Source: Anaerovorax sp. IOR16 (lineage in GTDB: Bacteria > Bacillota > Clostridia > Peptostreptococcales > Anaerovoracaceae). Taken from it: a DNA stretch of 64,000 bases. A program made the translations under genes and the position numbers. This document shows, piece by piece, positions 9,101 to 17,589 of this stretch (positions are counted from its first letter, which is position 1; each line of letters begins with the position of its first letter). The DNA is taken from positions 163,098 to 227,097 of the forward strand of contig NZ_JADQTL010000012.1 in the NCBI RefSeq assembly GCF_017168145.1, written 5' to 3'. A model generated the notes under the pieces. The model was not told where the DNA came from. It worked only from the letters and a program-made list of their open reading frames with translations, and made no database searches.

Positions 9101-9710
9101 CGCCGATACGGCTTTCAATTTCTCCTACAATGTCATTAACGCGATCTAAATTGTTTTGAGAAGACTCCAGCTTACGCTCTGCTTCTGCTTTTTTACTGCG
9201 ATACTTAACAATACCTGCAGCTTCTTCAAAAATTTCTCTACGGCTTTCCGGTTTATTGCTCACAATTTCTGAAATTTTACCTTGTCCAATGAGTGAATAT
9301 CCGTCCACTCCGATTCCGGTATCCATAATGAGCTCTCGAATGTCACGTAAACGACATGGATTATTGTTAATGGAGTATGCACTTTCGCCAGAGCGATACA
9401 TCCTTCTTGTTATCGCAATTTCTGCATAATCAATAGGTAAAACTCCTGTACTGTTATCAATTACAAGAGTCGCCTCTGCCATACCTCTAGATTTACGATT
9501 TGCAGTTCCCGCAAATATAACTTCCTCCATTTTACCGCCACGAAGCATTTTAGGACTTTGTTCACCCAGTACCCATCGAATGGCATCTGAAATATTACTT
9601 TTTCCGCTTCCATTTGGTCCTACAATACATGTAATTCCTTCATGGAACTCGATGCTTACTGGGTCAGCAAAGGATTTAAAACCGTGTAGATCAATTCGTT
9701 TAAAGTACAA
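6159..9710 (-). CDS. smc: chromosome partition ATPase SMC
   Basis: The 1183-residue SMC subunit of the bacterial condensin, which organises and segregates the chromosome with ScpA/ScpB. The N-terminal ATP-binding half has Walker A GPNGSGKSN. Long coiled coils (about 170-500 and 670-1010) flank a hinge near residues 510-660, which contains the GAMQNIVCE and GGTHR blocks. The C-terminal half has the ABC signature LMSGGEKTM and Walker B FCILDEVEAALD. Length and order are normal. The start is TTG at 9710, just behind the rnc stop, which implies translational coupling. Confidence 0.97.
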   Translation of the reverse strand: MYFKRIDLHGFKSFADPVSIEFHEGITCIVGPNGSGKSNISDAIRWVLGEQSPKMLRGGKMEEVIFAGTANRKSRGMAEATLVIDNSTGVLPIDYAEIAITRRMYRSGESAYSINNNPCRLRDIRELIMDTGIGVDGYSLIGQGKISEIVSNKPESRREIFEEAAGIVKYRSKKAEAERKLESSQNNLDRVNDIVGEIESRIGGLKEDSEKASEYLVLRDKYKEVEINITLKNIESIELKNEYLKDDLTELNSQIEENKEQKKVIETDLTENRTRNEQLDSQGLETRDLLLKKIEEINSLVNQSQLSEEKLSVMEKDAERLKEEIDALDMKAEKEKNNWKGFDEKHKELTEEWLQQKETLHRKTQSFETLSSEILAYQSSVEARKNRIYELHSIMSSKKAESNSLLSLLGTLQSRKEQLNIEKEASLATNRGMKQAFEKVQEENNSATARMKQLKEEMRETKHQYEQDLEQEKSVRKQMEDLRISIGQTATRQKMMEEMEQSYDGYNHGVRFVMRSKELSGIHGVIAELIKVPLGFETAIETALGAAMQNIVCEDDKSAQAAVSALKKNRAGRLTFLPLSSISTGKVVRDDRLMGELGFKGFAVDCIEFDPKYKVIMEYLLGRVIIVDELNHAVALSKSVSRGFRFVTLEGEVINASGAITGGTHRNNTANLLERKAEITKLKDALFKMEQNRLQGDALLSELHERIKKLKKNLEEQETAYRETEMVCMRSENELKHVSLQICEVENNENRWQKELEHISKEEKSAQSMIEELSETVQTAEQEKETLERLVEEQMEDLKNKQQVLQESQEEITKLRLQVGSLQNECNSFIQMNQRIEEYLDDLMQERRAKEENIRTIEEQKMLLLQGGTDLKSAVSEKEEEKYKLEELLKKIQEEKSLLVRYLAEVEKKKESIEDLLLHGQTAKHDLELKLTKNETQVDSFKNKLWEDFEISYIQAMEFSKKEFVMNAALKESREIKSRMKALGEVNIGSIKEYESVKERYEFLTEQRSDLLEAMNALKQIIMDMDKTIRSNFKESFDKIVVNFEKAFQELFGGGTAELRLEDETKPLECGIEIVAQPPGKKLQNINLMSGGEKTMTAIALMFAVLKAKPTPFCILDEVEAALDEANIDRFANYLRNFHEIQFALVTHQKATMEFADVLYGVTMPEQGVSKVISLRLGDRFEL

Positions 9711-9713
9711 AAA

Positions 9714-10400
9714 TTACCACCCCATTTTTTCTATAGCCGCCTTTGCAGCATGCTGTTCTGCCTCTTTTTTGCTTCGCCCTTGACCATTTCCGATGATTTT
9801 TTTATTCGCAGTTAATCGAACATAAAACGTCTTATCATGATCCGGGCCTTCTTCTTTCTCTACTTCATAATGAATGGCAACTTCCCCATTTATCTGCAAT
9901 CTTTCTTGAAGTTCTGTTTTATAATCAGAATACAGCTTCCCAGCTAAAGCATCTTCTATCGTATCTTTAAGAACTCGTAAAATAAAATCGACAGAAACAT
10001 CCCATCCTCCATCAAGATAAACAGCACCAATTACGGCTTCCATTGCATCTGCTAAAATGGATGTCCGATTCCTGCCTCCACTATTTTCCTCACCTTTTCC
10101 TAAATATAAATGTGTACCAATCTCTAGCCGAGTTGCACATTCCATCAATGATCGCTCACAAACAACCAATGAACGTAACTTCGTTAATTGCCCTTCTTCC
10201 ACATCACTTAAACGATGATATAAATAATCACTGATGACTGCATCCAAAATAGCATCACCTAAAAATTCAAGGCGCTCATTGTTGGCATTATAAGCCTGTT
10301 TACTTTCATTGATGTAAGAACTATGAGTCAATGCATTTTTTAAGATGTTCAGGTCTTTAAAGGTATATCCAATTATTTTTGAAAAATCAAACTCACTCAC
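9714..10400 (-). CDS. rnc: ribonuclease III
   Basis: Double-strand-specific endoribonuclease that processes rRNA precursors and structured mRNAs. The 228-residue protein has the catalytic RNase III domain first (signature NERLEFLGDAILD; second acidic site in LADAMEAVIGAVYLD) and a C-terminal dsRNA-binding domain (about 155-226, ending GRSKKEAEQHAAKAA). The start overlaps the end of plsX by 8 bases and smc begins right after the stop, so the three are tightly coupled. Confidence 0.97.
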   Translation of the reverse strand: MSEFDFSKIIGYTFKDLNILKNALTHSSYINESKQAYNANNERLEFLGDAILDAVISDYLYHRLSDVEEGQLTKLRSLVVCERSLMECATRLEIGTHLYLGKGEENSGGRNRTSILADAMEAVIGAVYLDGGWDVSVDFILRVLKDTIEDALAGKLYSDYKTELQERLQINGEVAIHYEVEKEEGPDHDKTFYVRLTANKKIIGNGQGRSKKEAEQHAAKAAIEKMGW

Positions 10401-11406
10401 TTTGCGTTATTTCCTCCAACTCAAGTACTGAATCCTGAATGACCTCTATAACTCTATTCTCTACATAAGGAATGCCTTTAATGATAGCATTTTTTACCGC
10501 ATTCGCATTGGATGACCCATGAATTTTAAGCAAAACACCTTTTACCCCTAGAATAGGTGCTCCACCATATTCGGAATAGTCAAATTCCTGTTTCATTTCT
10601 TTTAGCTTATTTGACAGAAGCAAAGCTCCTATTTTTGAGCGTAATCCCTGCGTAAACTTTTTCTTAATTAATTGCAAAATACTCCAAGCCAAACCTTCAG
10701 TCAGCTTTAAAATTACATTTCCTACAAATCCATCACAAACAATAACATCACAGACACCATTTGGAACCTGTCTAGCTTCCACATTACCGATAAAGTTTAA
10801 GCGGCTCTTTGCTAAAAGCTCATGCGCACCTTTTAATACCGTTGTTCCCTTTGACTCTTCGGTTCCAATATTGACAAGACCTACTTTTGGTTTTTGAATC
10901 CCAAAAACACGTTCCATATAAATACTTCCCATTGTTGCAAATTCAAGCAAATTGGTCGGTTTACATTCTGCATTGGCTCCGGAATCTACCATTAATGACA
11001 TTCCTTTTCCCAATATTGGATAGGTTGTTGCAATGGCTGGTCGGTCAATCCCAGGAATTCTGCCCAAAATAAAAAGACCTCCCGCCATAATCGCACCGGA
11101 ATTTCCTGCGGATATTAATAAATCCGCTTCCCCGTTTTTTACCATATTCAATCCTCTTACAAGTGATGAATCGGTCTTGGTTCGAACCGCCTTTACGGGT
11201 GCATCCTCCATTGTAATCACATCCGATGCATGTACCACTTTGATTTGTTCTTTACGGTAGGTATATTTATCTAATTCATTTTGTATCTCATCTTCACGTC
11301 CAATAATATATATATCGTGTTCTATTTTTTTGCTGGCCTCTACACAACCTTTTACAATTTCAAAAGGTGCATGATCGCCGCCCATTCCATCAATGGCAAT
11401 TCTCAT
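10393..11406 (-). CDS. plsX: phosphate acyltransferase PlsX
   Basis: Converts acyl-ACP and phosphate to acyl-phosphate, the first step of phosphatidic-acid synthesis with PlsY and PlsC. The 337 residues begin with the family start MRIAIDGMGGDHAP and keep the conserved SAGNSGA, DSGANAECKP and VCDGFVGN blocks. AAGGAG precedes the ATG. In Bacillus subtilis the order is plsX-fabD-fabG-acpP-rnc. Here plsX overlaps rnc directly and the fatty-acid genes between them are missing from the locus. Confidence 0.96.
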   Translation of the reverse strand: MRIAIDGMGGDHAPFEIVKGCVEASKKIEHDIYIIGREDEIQNELDKYTYRKEQIKVVHASDVITMEDAPVKAVRTKTDSSLVRGLNMVKNGEADLLISAGNSGAIMAGGLFILGRIPGIDRPAIATTYPILGKGMSLMVDSGANAECKPTNLLEFATMGSIYMERVFGIQKPKVGLVNIGTEESKGTTVLKGAHELLAKSRLNFIGNVEARQVPNGVCDVIVCDGFVGNVILKLTEGLAWSILQLIKKKFTQGLRSKIGALLLSNKLKEMKQEFDYSEYGGAPILGVKGVLLKIHGSSNANAVKNAIIKGIPYVENRVIEVIQDSVLELEEITQSE

Positions 11407-11457
11407 TTACTTCTTCTCCTTTTCATTCAGGAAATTGTACTACTCTCTCAACTATAA

Positions 11458-11486
11458 AATATATCACAAAGCCATTTTGAATGCAA
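11458..11486 (-). promoter_or_regulatory. SigA-type promoter for the plsX-rnc-smc-ftsY operon
   Basis: On the minus strand TTGCAT (11481-11486), 17-bp spacer and TATATT (11458-11463), about 50 bases before the plsX start. The remaining sequence up to the small lipoprotein gene (11487-11750) is AT-rich and shows no gene or clear signal. Confidence 0.6.
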
Positions 11487-11750
11487 TTTTCTAGGAGAAA
11501 AAATTCATGTCAAGCGTGAAGGATCAGAAACTCAATCAATAATTCAAATCATGTGTATAATCGTATTTATTTCAAGATGAGAAAGTTAAATTATATAAAA
11601 TTTATCAATAAAATCTATCATATTTACAATAACCCCTATCCAAAAAATAATACCAACATAAGAAAGGAATTGTCAGAAAAAGATTGAGCAAAATTGAAAA
11701 AATATTTTACTGCTTAAATATTAGGAGGAGATAAATTCTATTTTATTACT

Positions 11751-12014
11751 CTATATTTCTACTATCACAGCCTCATCAGAAGGTAATACTATTTCCATAA
11801 TTGAAACACTGTGCTCACCAACAGTAAATGCTTTACTTAAAATGCTTTGTATATCAATAGTGTTATGATCCACAGCTATGCTTAAGTTCGGAGAACTACT
11901 AAGTATATTACTGGTATTATAGTCCGTAACTATATTTTTTGAGTTTGAACAACTACTAAACAAAAAAAGACCTAAAATTAAAACTCCCAATAATACCTTT
12001 TTTCTGTTATTCAC
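11751..12014 (-). CDS. small putative lipoprotein
   Basis: An 87-residue protein with a lipoprotein signal: Lys/Arg-rich start (NNRKK), hydrophobic stretch GVLILGLFLF and a lipobox ending SSC, which would give a lipidated Cys near residue 22. The mature part is only about 65 residues and shows no recognisable domain. The start is GTG, supported by AGGAGG seven bases upstream. No neighbour points to a function. It may be a real small surface protein or the remnant of a longer one. Confidence 0.5.
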   Translation of the reverse strand: MNNRKKVLLGVLILGLFLFSSCSNSKNIVTDYNTSNILSSSPNLSIAVDHNTIDIQSILSKAFTVGEHSVSIMEIVLPSDEAVIVEI

Positions 12015-12233
12015 TTTTATTCCTCCTCTAACTGATAGAATTTGTATAACAGTGACAGTATCTACTCTATCTCAATGATTTCCCCTTTTTCTTTTTGATA
12101 ATTTACTTTAAAATCTTCTTAAATTATTATACCATAATTTTCCGAAATTCCATTATAATATTCATTTAATTTGTATTAAATGAAAATATTTACATATTAC
12201 TAACTTTAAAATGTAATATTTTAATTTTGCAAT

Positions 12234-12260
12234 AAAAAAGATTGCCTTTCTTTTGCAATC
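12234..12260 (-). terminator. terminator downstream of the SSB-like gene
   Basis: On the minus strand GATTGC and GCAATC pair around a 9-base loop and are followed by TTTTTT. A second, stronger hairpin (CAGCTTCCGT/ACGGAAGCTG, 12328-12351) lies closer to the stop but lacks a T-run. The rest of 12015-12372 is AT-rich with no gene. Confidence 0.65.
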
Positions 12261-12372
12261 CTTATTAAATAACCTTATTAAATTGTGTATTTTTTTATAA
12301 CACAAAACATTAGTTTTTTTACTCTAACAGCTTCCGTTTTTACGGAAGCTGCAGAATAACTTTATTTATGTA

Positions 12373-12984
12373 TTATGCCTCAATCTTAAGTATGGAAACT
12401 TCATAGGCAATTTTTATAGTTATATTTCCCTCTTCATCCTTTTTACGATATTCACGGCTCTGAATTCGTCCGGTAACACTAAGCTTGCTACCAACTTCCA
12501 GTTTGCTTGTATATCCCGCATTTCTCCCCCACGCAATGCAAGGTATATAATCTGACTTATTATACATACGATTTACAGCAAGCATAATGTCACAAATTTC
12601 TCTCCCCAATGGAGATACTCTGCCTACTGGTACCTTACATACAAATCCTTCAAGAAAAACTCGATTTTCATCCTCTAAATTTTCTTCATCGATATGAAAT
12701 TCCCTTGCAAAAACAACAACATTTAATCGATTTCTTCCTTCTGCTGCCTCATTATAAGTACGTATTTGACCAAAAACATGTGCCCTTTGTCCTACTGAAA
12801 ATGGAGTTTTCCAAATAAGACGTTCCGATACAATAATTTGTATCTCATCTTGATAGCCACTTTTTCGTTCTACCCCCAATGTAAAACTGTAGAACAATTC
12901 TCCATAGGATTTATGGCTGAATACCGCATCACTTATAATTGTACCCAATAATTCCACACTATTTGTCTCAAAGCCGTTTTCCAC
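12373..12984 (-). CDS. single-stranded-DNA-binding (OB-fold) protein, divergent SSB
   Basis: A 203-residue protein with two apparent OB-fold segments. Each opens with an SSB-like strand (VELLGTIISD near residue 8; VFLEGFVCKVPVGR near residue 108), and the second ends in the SSB-type SKLSVTGRIQSREY. A canonical SSB has one OB fold and an acidic C-terminal tail; this protein has two and ends EVSILKIEA, without that tail. It probably binds single-stranded DNA but is unlikely to be the main replication SSB. It follows the deacetylase gene by 22 bases on the same strand. Confidence 0.7.
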   Translation of the reverse strand: MENGFETNSVELLGTIISDAVFSHKSYGELFYSFTLGVERKSGYQDEIQIIVSERLIWKTPFSVGQRAHVFGQIRTYNEAAEGRNRLNVVVFAREFHIDEENLEDENRVFLEGFVCKVPVGRVSPLGREICDIMLAVNRMYNKSDYIPCIAWGRNAGYTSKLEVGSKLSVTGRIQSREYRKKDEEGNITIKIAYEVSILKIEA

Positions 12985-13006
12985 TTTTCTTCCCCCTTGT
13001 CATTTT

Positions 13007-13813
13007 TTATTCCGTAACCAACGGTTTGCTTTCCTCTGCATCACTCTTAACCTTCCCCTTTTGATCTAAAACCTGTTTGCCAGCATGGTTAATGTGATAT
13101 CCTTTTTCATAGATAATTTCTCCTACAGGAACGATCTTGTAACCATCTTCCTGCAACTTATCTAAAATAATCGGTAAATATTCCTCAACATGCTCTGCGT
13201 TGTTGTGAAATAGCACAATAGACCCCGGCTTCACATTGCGTGTCACTCGCTCTACAATCTGATTCGTGCTGATATTTTTCCAATCTAAACTATCAACATC
13301 CCATTGGATGACGCAATAGCCCTCATCTTCACAGATTTCTATCACCTTATTATTATAGGAACCAAAAGGAGGACGGAAAAGTACCGGCCTTTTCCCCGTA
13401 ATTTTTTCCACTTTATCCGCCATAGAAGAAAGCTCCTGCTTTATTTGCTCCTCAGAAAGTTTTGCCATATCAGGATGTGTAGATGAATGGTTGCCAATCT
13501 CATGTCCATTTTTAGAAATCTCCAAAACATCTTCCGGGTATTTGTCAATCCAAAGACTCACTAAAAAAAACGTTGTTTTAACTTGATGCTCATTTAATAT
13601 GTCTAAGATTGGCTTCGTATGCTCATTCCCCCAAGAGGCATCAAAGCTAATTGCTACCTTTTTTTCTGAGGTTTCAACGGAATAAATCGGTAATTGCCGA
13701 TCTACTCCAATCGCAATCGGGAAATGAAAAACATAAATTGAAACGGTTGCAATGACTAGCATTACCCCACATAATAAGAAAGCCAGCTTAGGGAACTTTG
13801 AAAATGCCCTCAT
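13007..13813 (-). CDS. polysaccharide deacetylase, PdaB-like sporulation type
   Basis: NodB-fold deacetylase expected to remove acetyl groups from peptidoglycan or a related glycan outside the membrane; PdaB homologues maintain the spore after late sporulation. One N-terminal membrane helix (LAFLLCGVMLVIATVSIYVF) is followed by the catalytic domain: SFDASWG (motif 1), HEIGNHSSTHPDM (motif 2, metal-binding His), RPPFGSYNN (motif 3), DVDSLDW (motif 4) and IVLFHNN (motif 5). The ATG at 13813 suits the AGAAAGGA site better than the ATG at 13822. Extra C-terminal residues (about 35) are charged and probably disordered. Confidence 0.85.
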   Translation of the reverse strand: MRAFSKFPKLAFLLCGVMLVIATVSIYVFHFPIAIGVDRQLPIYSVETSEKKVAISFDASWGNEHTKPILDILNEHQVKTTFFLVSLWIDKYPEDVLEISKNGHEIGNHSSTHPDMAKLSEEQIKQELSSMADKVEKITGKRPVLFRPPFGSYNNKVIEICEDEGYCVIQWDVDSLDWKNISTNQIVERVTRNVKPGSIVLFHNNAEHVEEYLPIILDKLQEDGYKIVPVGEIIYEKGYHINHAGKQVLDQKGKVKSDAEESKPLVTE

Positions 13814-13963
13814 AATATACATTCCTTTCTAAAAAGCTTCTATTGCATTCTATTCTAAGTTGGTTAAGCTTATGCAAAGAAAACAGCAAAGCACTTTTTT
13901 CTATATATTTTTTGTGATACACTATCTATAAAAATATCTTCCACTTGAAAAGGAGATTAGAAA

Positions 13964-14869
13964 TTGAAACTATTTACTGTTAAAAAAGAAGAGAAAGAAT
14001 TTGTTGCTCTTTTAAATAAAGATGAACAAACACTCATCCCCATTGCCGCATTAGGCCTTCCATATAAAGATATGAATCAGTTGATTGCAGAAATCACACA
14101 AGAAGAGTTATTTTTGTTAAAAGAAGCAGTTTTAAATGGTTCTTTTAATAATGAAGAAACCTCTAAAAATCTTTTATTGCTTTCAGATGTGATTGTTTGT
14201 GCGCCGATCCCAAAACCAAATCAGGATGTCATTTGTCTTGGCATCAACTATATGGCTCATGCAGCAGAATCAGCGCGCTATAAAGCAGAGGCTTTTGGTG
14301 GTGAACGTCCCTACCCGATTTATTTTTCTAAAAGAGTGAATAAAGCCGTTGGAACGGGCGGAGTAATTACATCTCACAGCGACATCGTTGATAGTCTAGA
14401 TTATGAAGCAGAATTGACGGTTGTGATTGGAAAAGATGCCTTTCAAATAAAAAAAGAAGACGCTTATGATTACGTCTTCGGCTATACGATTATTAATGAT
14501 GTCAGTGCTAGAAATCTTCAAACACAGCATAAGCAATGGTACTTTGGCAAAAGCCTTGATGGATTTCTGCCAATGGGTCCTTGTATCACCACTTCCGATG
14601 AAATTTCTTCACCTCCAAATTTAAAAATTTGTTCTCGTGTGAATGGTGAATTACGTCAAAACAGCTCTACCAGCTTATTAATATTTGATATTGCACATGT
14701 CATTCACGAACTATCTCAGGGTATGACCTTAAAGGCCGGTACTTTGATTGCTATGGGAACACCTGCCGGGGTAGGAATGGGATTCCAACCTCCAAAATGG
14801 TTAAAATCTGGTGATACCGTAGAATGTGAAATTGAGAAGATAGGAATTTTAAAAAATACTGTAAAGTAG
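13964..14869 (+). CDS. fumarylacetoacetate hydrolase-family protein
   Basis: A 301-residue member of the FAH superfamily, metal-dependent enzymes that hydrolyse or decarboxylate 2-oxo acids such as acylpyruvates. The FAH domain starts near residue 85 (VICLGINYMAHAAE). Metal ligands are probably the glutamates of DYEAELTVVIG and the Asp of IINDVSARN, with the closing GTPAGVGMG. The start is TTG, nine bases after AAAGGAG. It sits 13 bases before a MATE transporter gene, so the two may be co-transcribed. The substrate cannot be predicted. Confidence 0.87.
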   Translation: MKLFTVKKEEKEFVALLNKDEQTLIPIAALGLPYKDMNQLIAEITQEELFLLKEAVLNGSFNNEETSKNLLLLSDVIVCAPIPKPNQDVICLGINYMAHAAESARYKAEAFGGERPYPIYFSKRVNKAVGTGGVITSHSDIVDSLDYEAELTVVIGKDAFQIKKEDAYDYVFGYTIINDVSARNLQTQHKQWYFGKSLDGFLPMGPCITTSDEISSPPNLKICSRVNGELRQNSSTSLLIFDIAHVIHELSQGMTLKAGTLIAMGTPAGVGMGFQPPKWLKSGDTVECEIEKIGILKNTVK

Positions 14870-14882
14870 GAGTTGACCATAT

Positions 14883-16241
14883 ATGAAACCTGAACGAGAA
14901 TCAAATACCGCACTTATGACAAAAGGAGTGATCTGGAAACAGCTCCTTCTTTTTTCGTTTCCTCTTATTTTAGGAAATCTATTTCAGCAGCTATATAATA
15001 TGGTAGACTCCATAGTCGTGGGAAACTTTATCGGAAGCCATGCCCTTGCTGCAGTTGGTGCAGGTACTTCCATCATCAATGTTCTCATTGCTCTTTTTAT
15101 GGGATTAACCATCGGTGCAGGAGTGGTGATCTCTCAATTTTTTGGTGCAGACAAAGCGGATAAATTGAGCGAAACTGTACAAACGGCGGCCGTGTTTACG
15201 ATACTATTTGGATTTTTTATGTCTTTAATAGGAGTTATTATGGCTGATCCTATTTTAAAATGGATTCATACTCCAAATTCTGTGTTTGCTCAATCCTCAA
15301 TCTATTTGAAAATCTTTTTTTCCGGTATTTTATTTTTAATGATCTACAATATGGGTGCCGCAATACTCAGAGCCGTAGGGGATTCAAAAACTCCACTATA
15401 TTACTTAGGAGCAGCTAGCATTGTAAATATTATTTTAGATGTTTTGTTTGTTGTTGTCTTTCATCTTGGAGTGTTAGGAGTCGCAATTGCTACTTTGATT
15501 GCGCAAGGAATTTCTGCGGTACTTGTTATAAGAAAATTAGTTCACTCAAACGAAAGCTATCAATTAAATCTTAAGATTTTAAAAATATATCCTGTAAGAC
15601 TGAAACACATTCTTCTTCTAGGAATTCCTACAGGAATTCAGCAAATGGTTATTAGTCTTTCCAATGTGATTATCCAAGCTTACATCAATAAATTCGGTGC
15701 TGATGCAATGGCAGGTTGGAGTGTCTACGGCAAACTGGATGGTTTTTTAATTCTTCCCGTATTAAGTTTTGGACTTGCTATGACAACATATACAGGGCAA
15801 AATATTGGTGCAAAAAAAGCAGACCGCATCCATCAAGGCGTACGAGTCTGTATGCTGATGAATTGCGGTCTATGTATTTTTCTATCTTTACTTTTTTACG
15901 TTACTGGAAATATGGTATTTAAAATTTTCACAAGAGAACCTGAAGTATTGGATTTCTGTGCAGCGATTTTACACAGTATGGTTCCTTTTTACTTTCTTCT
16001 GGCTGTAATTCACGTTTTTAGCGGTACCATCAGCGGAGCAGGCTATTCTCTTTCTTCTATGATCATTATGACCGGCAACATGTGCATTCTTCGTATTTTT
16101 CTTATATGGCTTCTCTCTTCCATAAACAATGAGGTTTCCGTCATTTTTTATGCCTACATTCTTTCCTGGATAGGATGCGCCCTCTGTTTTACTATATATT
16201 ACTTTAAAGGTAAATGGAGAAAGGTATTAAAAGAATTTTAA
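14883..16241 (+). CDS. MATE-family efflux transporter
   Basis: A 452-residue multidrug and toxic compound extrusion transporter with about twelve membrane helices in two pseudo-symmetric halves. Family features include the N-terminal PLILGNLFQQLYNMVDSIVVG and the second-half GIQQMVISLSNVIIQAYIN. Members exchange Na+ or H+ for cationic drugs or metabolites; the substrate is unknown. It lies 13 bases after the FAH-family gene and converges on the GNAT gene, overlapping its end by 4 bases. Confidence 0.92.
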   Translation: MKPERESNTALMTKGVIWKQLLLFSFPLILGNLFQQLYNMVDSIVVGNFIGSHALAAVGAGTSIINVLIALFMGLTIGAGVVISQFFGADKADKLSETVQTAAVFTILFGFFMSLIGVIMADPILKWIHTPNSVFAQSSIYLKIFFSGILFLMIYNMGAAILRAVGDSKTPLYYLGAASIVNIILDVLFVVVFHLGVLGVAIATLIAQGISAVLVIRKLVHSNESYQLNLKILKIYPVRLKHILLLGIPTGIQQMVISLSNVIIQAYINKFGADAMAGWSVYGKLDGFLILPVLSFGLAMTTYTGQNIGAKKADRIHQGVRVCMLMNCGLCIFLSLLFYVTGNMVFKIFTREPEVLDFCAAILHSMVPFYFLLAVIHVFSGTISGAGYSLSSMIIMTGNMCILRIFLIWLLSSINNEVSVIFYAYILSWIGCALCFTIYYFKGKWRKVLKEF

Positions 16242-16672
16242 AGTTCTAACTTCATTACCTCAGGGAAACATTTTTTTCCACGCTGCGGACAAGAATAACA
16301 ACCAAAAAATTGTGGTGATGTCTCCCAATCAATCTCTTCAAAGCTATGTTTTTTGAAAAATTCAGGCGCACGCGCTACCAAATAGATTGTTTTTGCATTC
16401 AATTGTTTGGCTTTTTTTAAGGCCTCATTTAACAATAAGCTTGCGACTCCGCTTTTACGAAATGGTTCTTCAACAGCGATACCATCAATAATGTATTCTT
16501 CCTCAAACAGTGCTAAAACGCACCCGCCGATTAGAAGGCCTTCTTCTGTTTCTGCTTTCCAGCAATGAAGAATATTGGGAGAAACCAATTCTTCTTCATC
16601 CATTTCCAAGTCATTTCTTAGAAATAGCTCCATAACAGGAAGGTAATCTTTTGTTTCTTCAATTTTTACCAT
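16238..16672 (-). CDS. GNAT-family N-acetyltransferase with C-terminal cysteine motif
   Basis: A 144-residue GCN5-fold acetyltransferase. The acyl-CoA loop is EPFRKSGVASLLLNEA and the preceding strand IIDGIAVEE. After the fold, the end of the protein carries three closely spaced cysteines (CYSCPQRGKKC), a possible metal or iron-sulfur site. Its start overlaps the end of the lipid-kinase gene by 7 bases, so the two are translationally coupled. The acceptor is unknown. Confidence 0.78.
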   Translation of the reverse strand: MVKIEETKDYLPVMELFLRNDLEMDEEELVSPNILHCWKAETEEGLLIGGCVLALFEEEYIIDGIAVEEPFRKSGVASLLLNEALKKAKQLNAKTIYLVARAPEFFKKHSFEEIDWETSPQFFGCYSCPQRGKKCFPEVMKLEL

Positions 16673-17589
16673 TTTGCGCCCTCCATATTATCATGAATGG
16701 TGTTGATTCGAAGGCATTGAGGAATTACTTCAATATCCAAAGGAAATTCCGCTCCCTTTTCACCATCGACGTCTGTCCCTACCTGTTGCTCGGATTCTAC
16801 ATATAATTTTTTTGTTTTAAAAGCAACGACATTTTTATTTTCAGTATGTTGTCCTGTTAAAACATTAATTAAAAGTGGTGGAAGATCAATGATTGGCATT
16901 TCTCGAAATAACATGACATCCAGTAAACCATCATTAATTTCTGCAGTTGGTGCAATTCTCTTAAAACCTCCTGCAGATCGCCCGTTCATTACAAGCATAA
17001 AATAAATTTTTTCCTGAGCAGTGTATTCCTCACTGCTGATTTTCACTTGAATTGGACGAAGATTGGGAATCTCTGAAACGCCTTTTAAATAATACGAAAT
17101 TACGCCCAAAGTATTTTTAATATTCGGGTCGGTTTTTTGACTAACGTCAACTAAAAAACCCATTGCAGCAACATTGATAAAATATTTATCATTAACACGT
17201 CCGACATCTGTAAAGGTATATCTTTCTTCCAGTGCCACATTAATCATTTGTTCAATTTCATGAGGAATGTCAAAATAATATGCGAAATCATTTGCTGTTC
17301 CTGCCGGAAAAATTGCTAATGGTAAGTCAACTTTGTTATTCAGCATAGCATTAACCACTACATTGATGGTACCATCACCACCGGCTGCAATGACTTTTCG
17401 ATATTTTTTTTTGTCAAGATCACGAAATACTTCATTCAAAAAAGCTGGCTTATCCGCACGAATTGGAATGATTTGCATATGTTTTTTCTGAAATTGCTCA
17501 ATAATGAGGTCTAAACTATTTTTAAACAATCCGCTTCCAGCTTTTGGATTGTATATCAATAATACTTTATTTGCCTTCGTACTCTTCAT
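16666..17589 (-). CDS. diacylglycerol/lipid kinase (DgkB/YegS type)
   Basis: A lipid kinase of the diacylglycerol-kinase catalytic family, probably recycling diacylglycerol to phosphatidic acid. The nucleotide-binding motifs are YNPKAGSG near the N terminus and AAGGDGTINVVVNAM near residue 60, with the family block FPAGTANDFA following. ATG at 17589 is preferred over TTG at 17616 because AGGGAG stands 10 bases before it. It overlaps the end of folC by 23 bases. Confidence 0.88.
   Translation of the reverse strand: MKSTKANKVLLIYNPKAGSGLFKNSLDLIIEQFQKKHMQIIPIRADKPAFLNEVFRDLDKKKYRKVIAAGGDGTINVVVNAMLNNKVDLPLAIFPAGTANDFAYYFDIPHEIEQMINVALEERYTFTDVGRVNDKYFINVAAMGFLVDVSQKTDPNIKNTLGVISYYLKGVSEIPNLRPIQVKISSEEYTAQEKIYFMLVMNGRSAGGFKRIAPTAEINDGLLDVMLFREMPIIDLPPLLINVLTGQHTENKNVVAFKTKKLYVESEQQVGTDVDGEKGAEFPLDIEVIPQCLRINTIHDNMEGAKW

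Noticed and set aside
12328..12351. Hairpin CAGCTTCCGT/ACGGAAGCTG as the ssb-like gene's terminator
   Set aside because: It has no T-run in either direction; the hairpin at 12234-12260 fits a terminator better.
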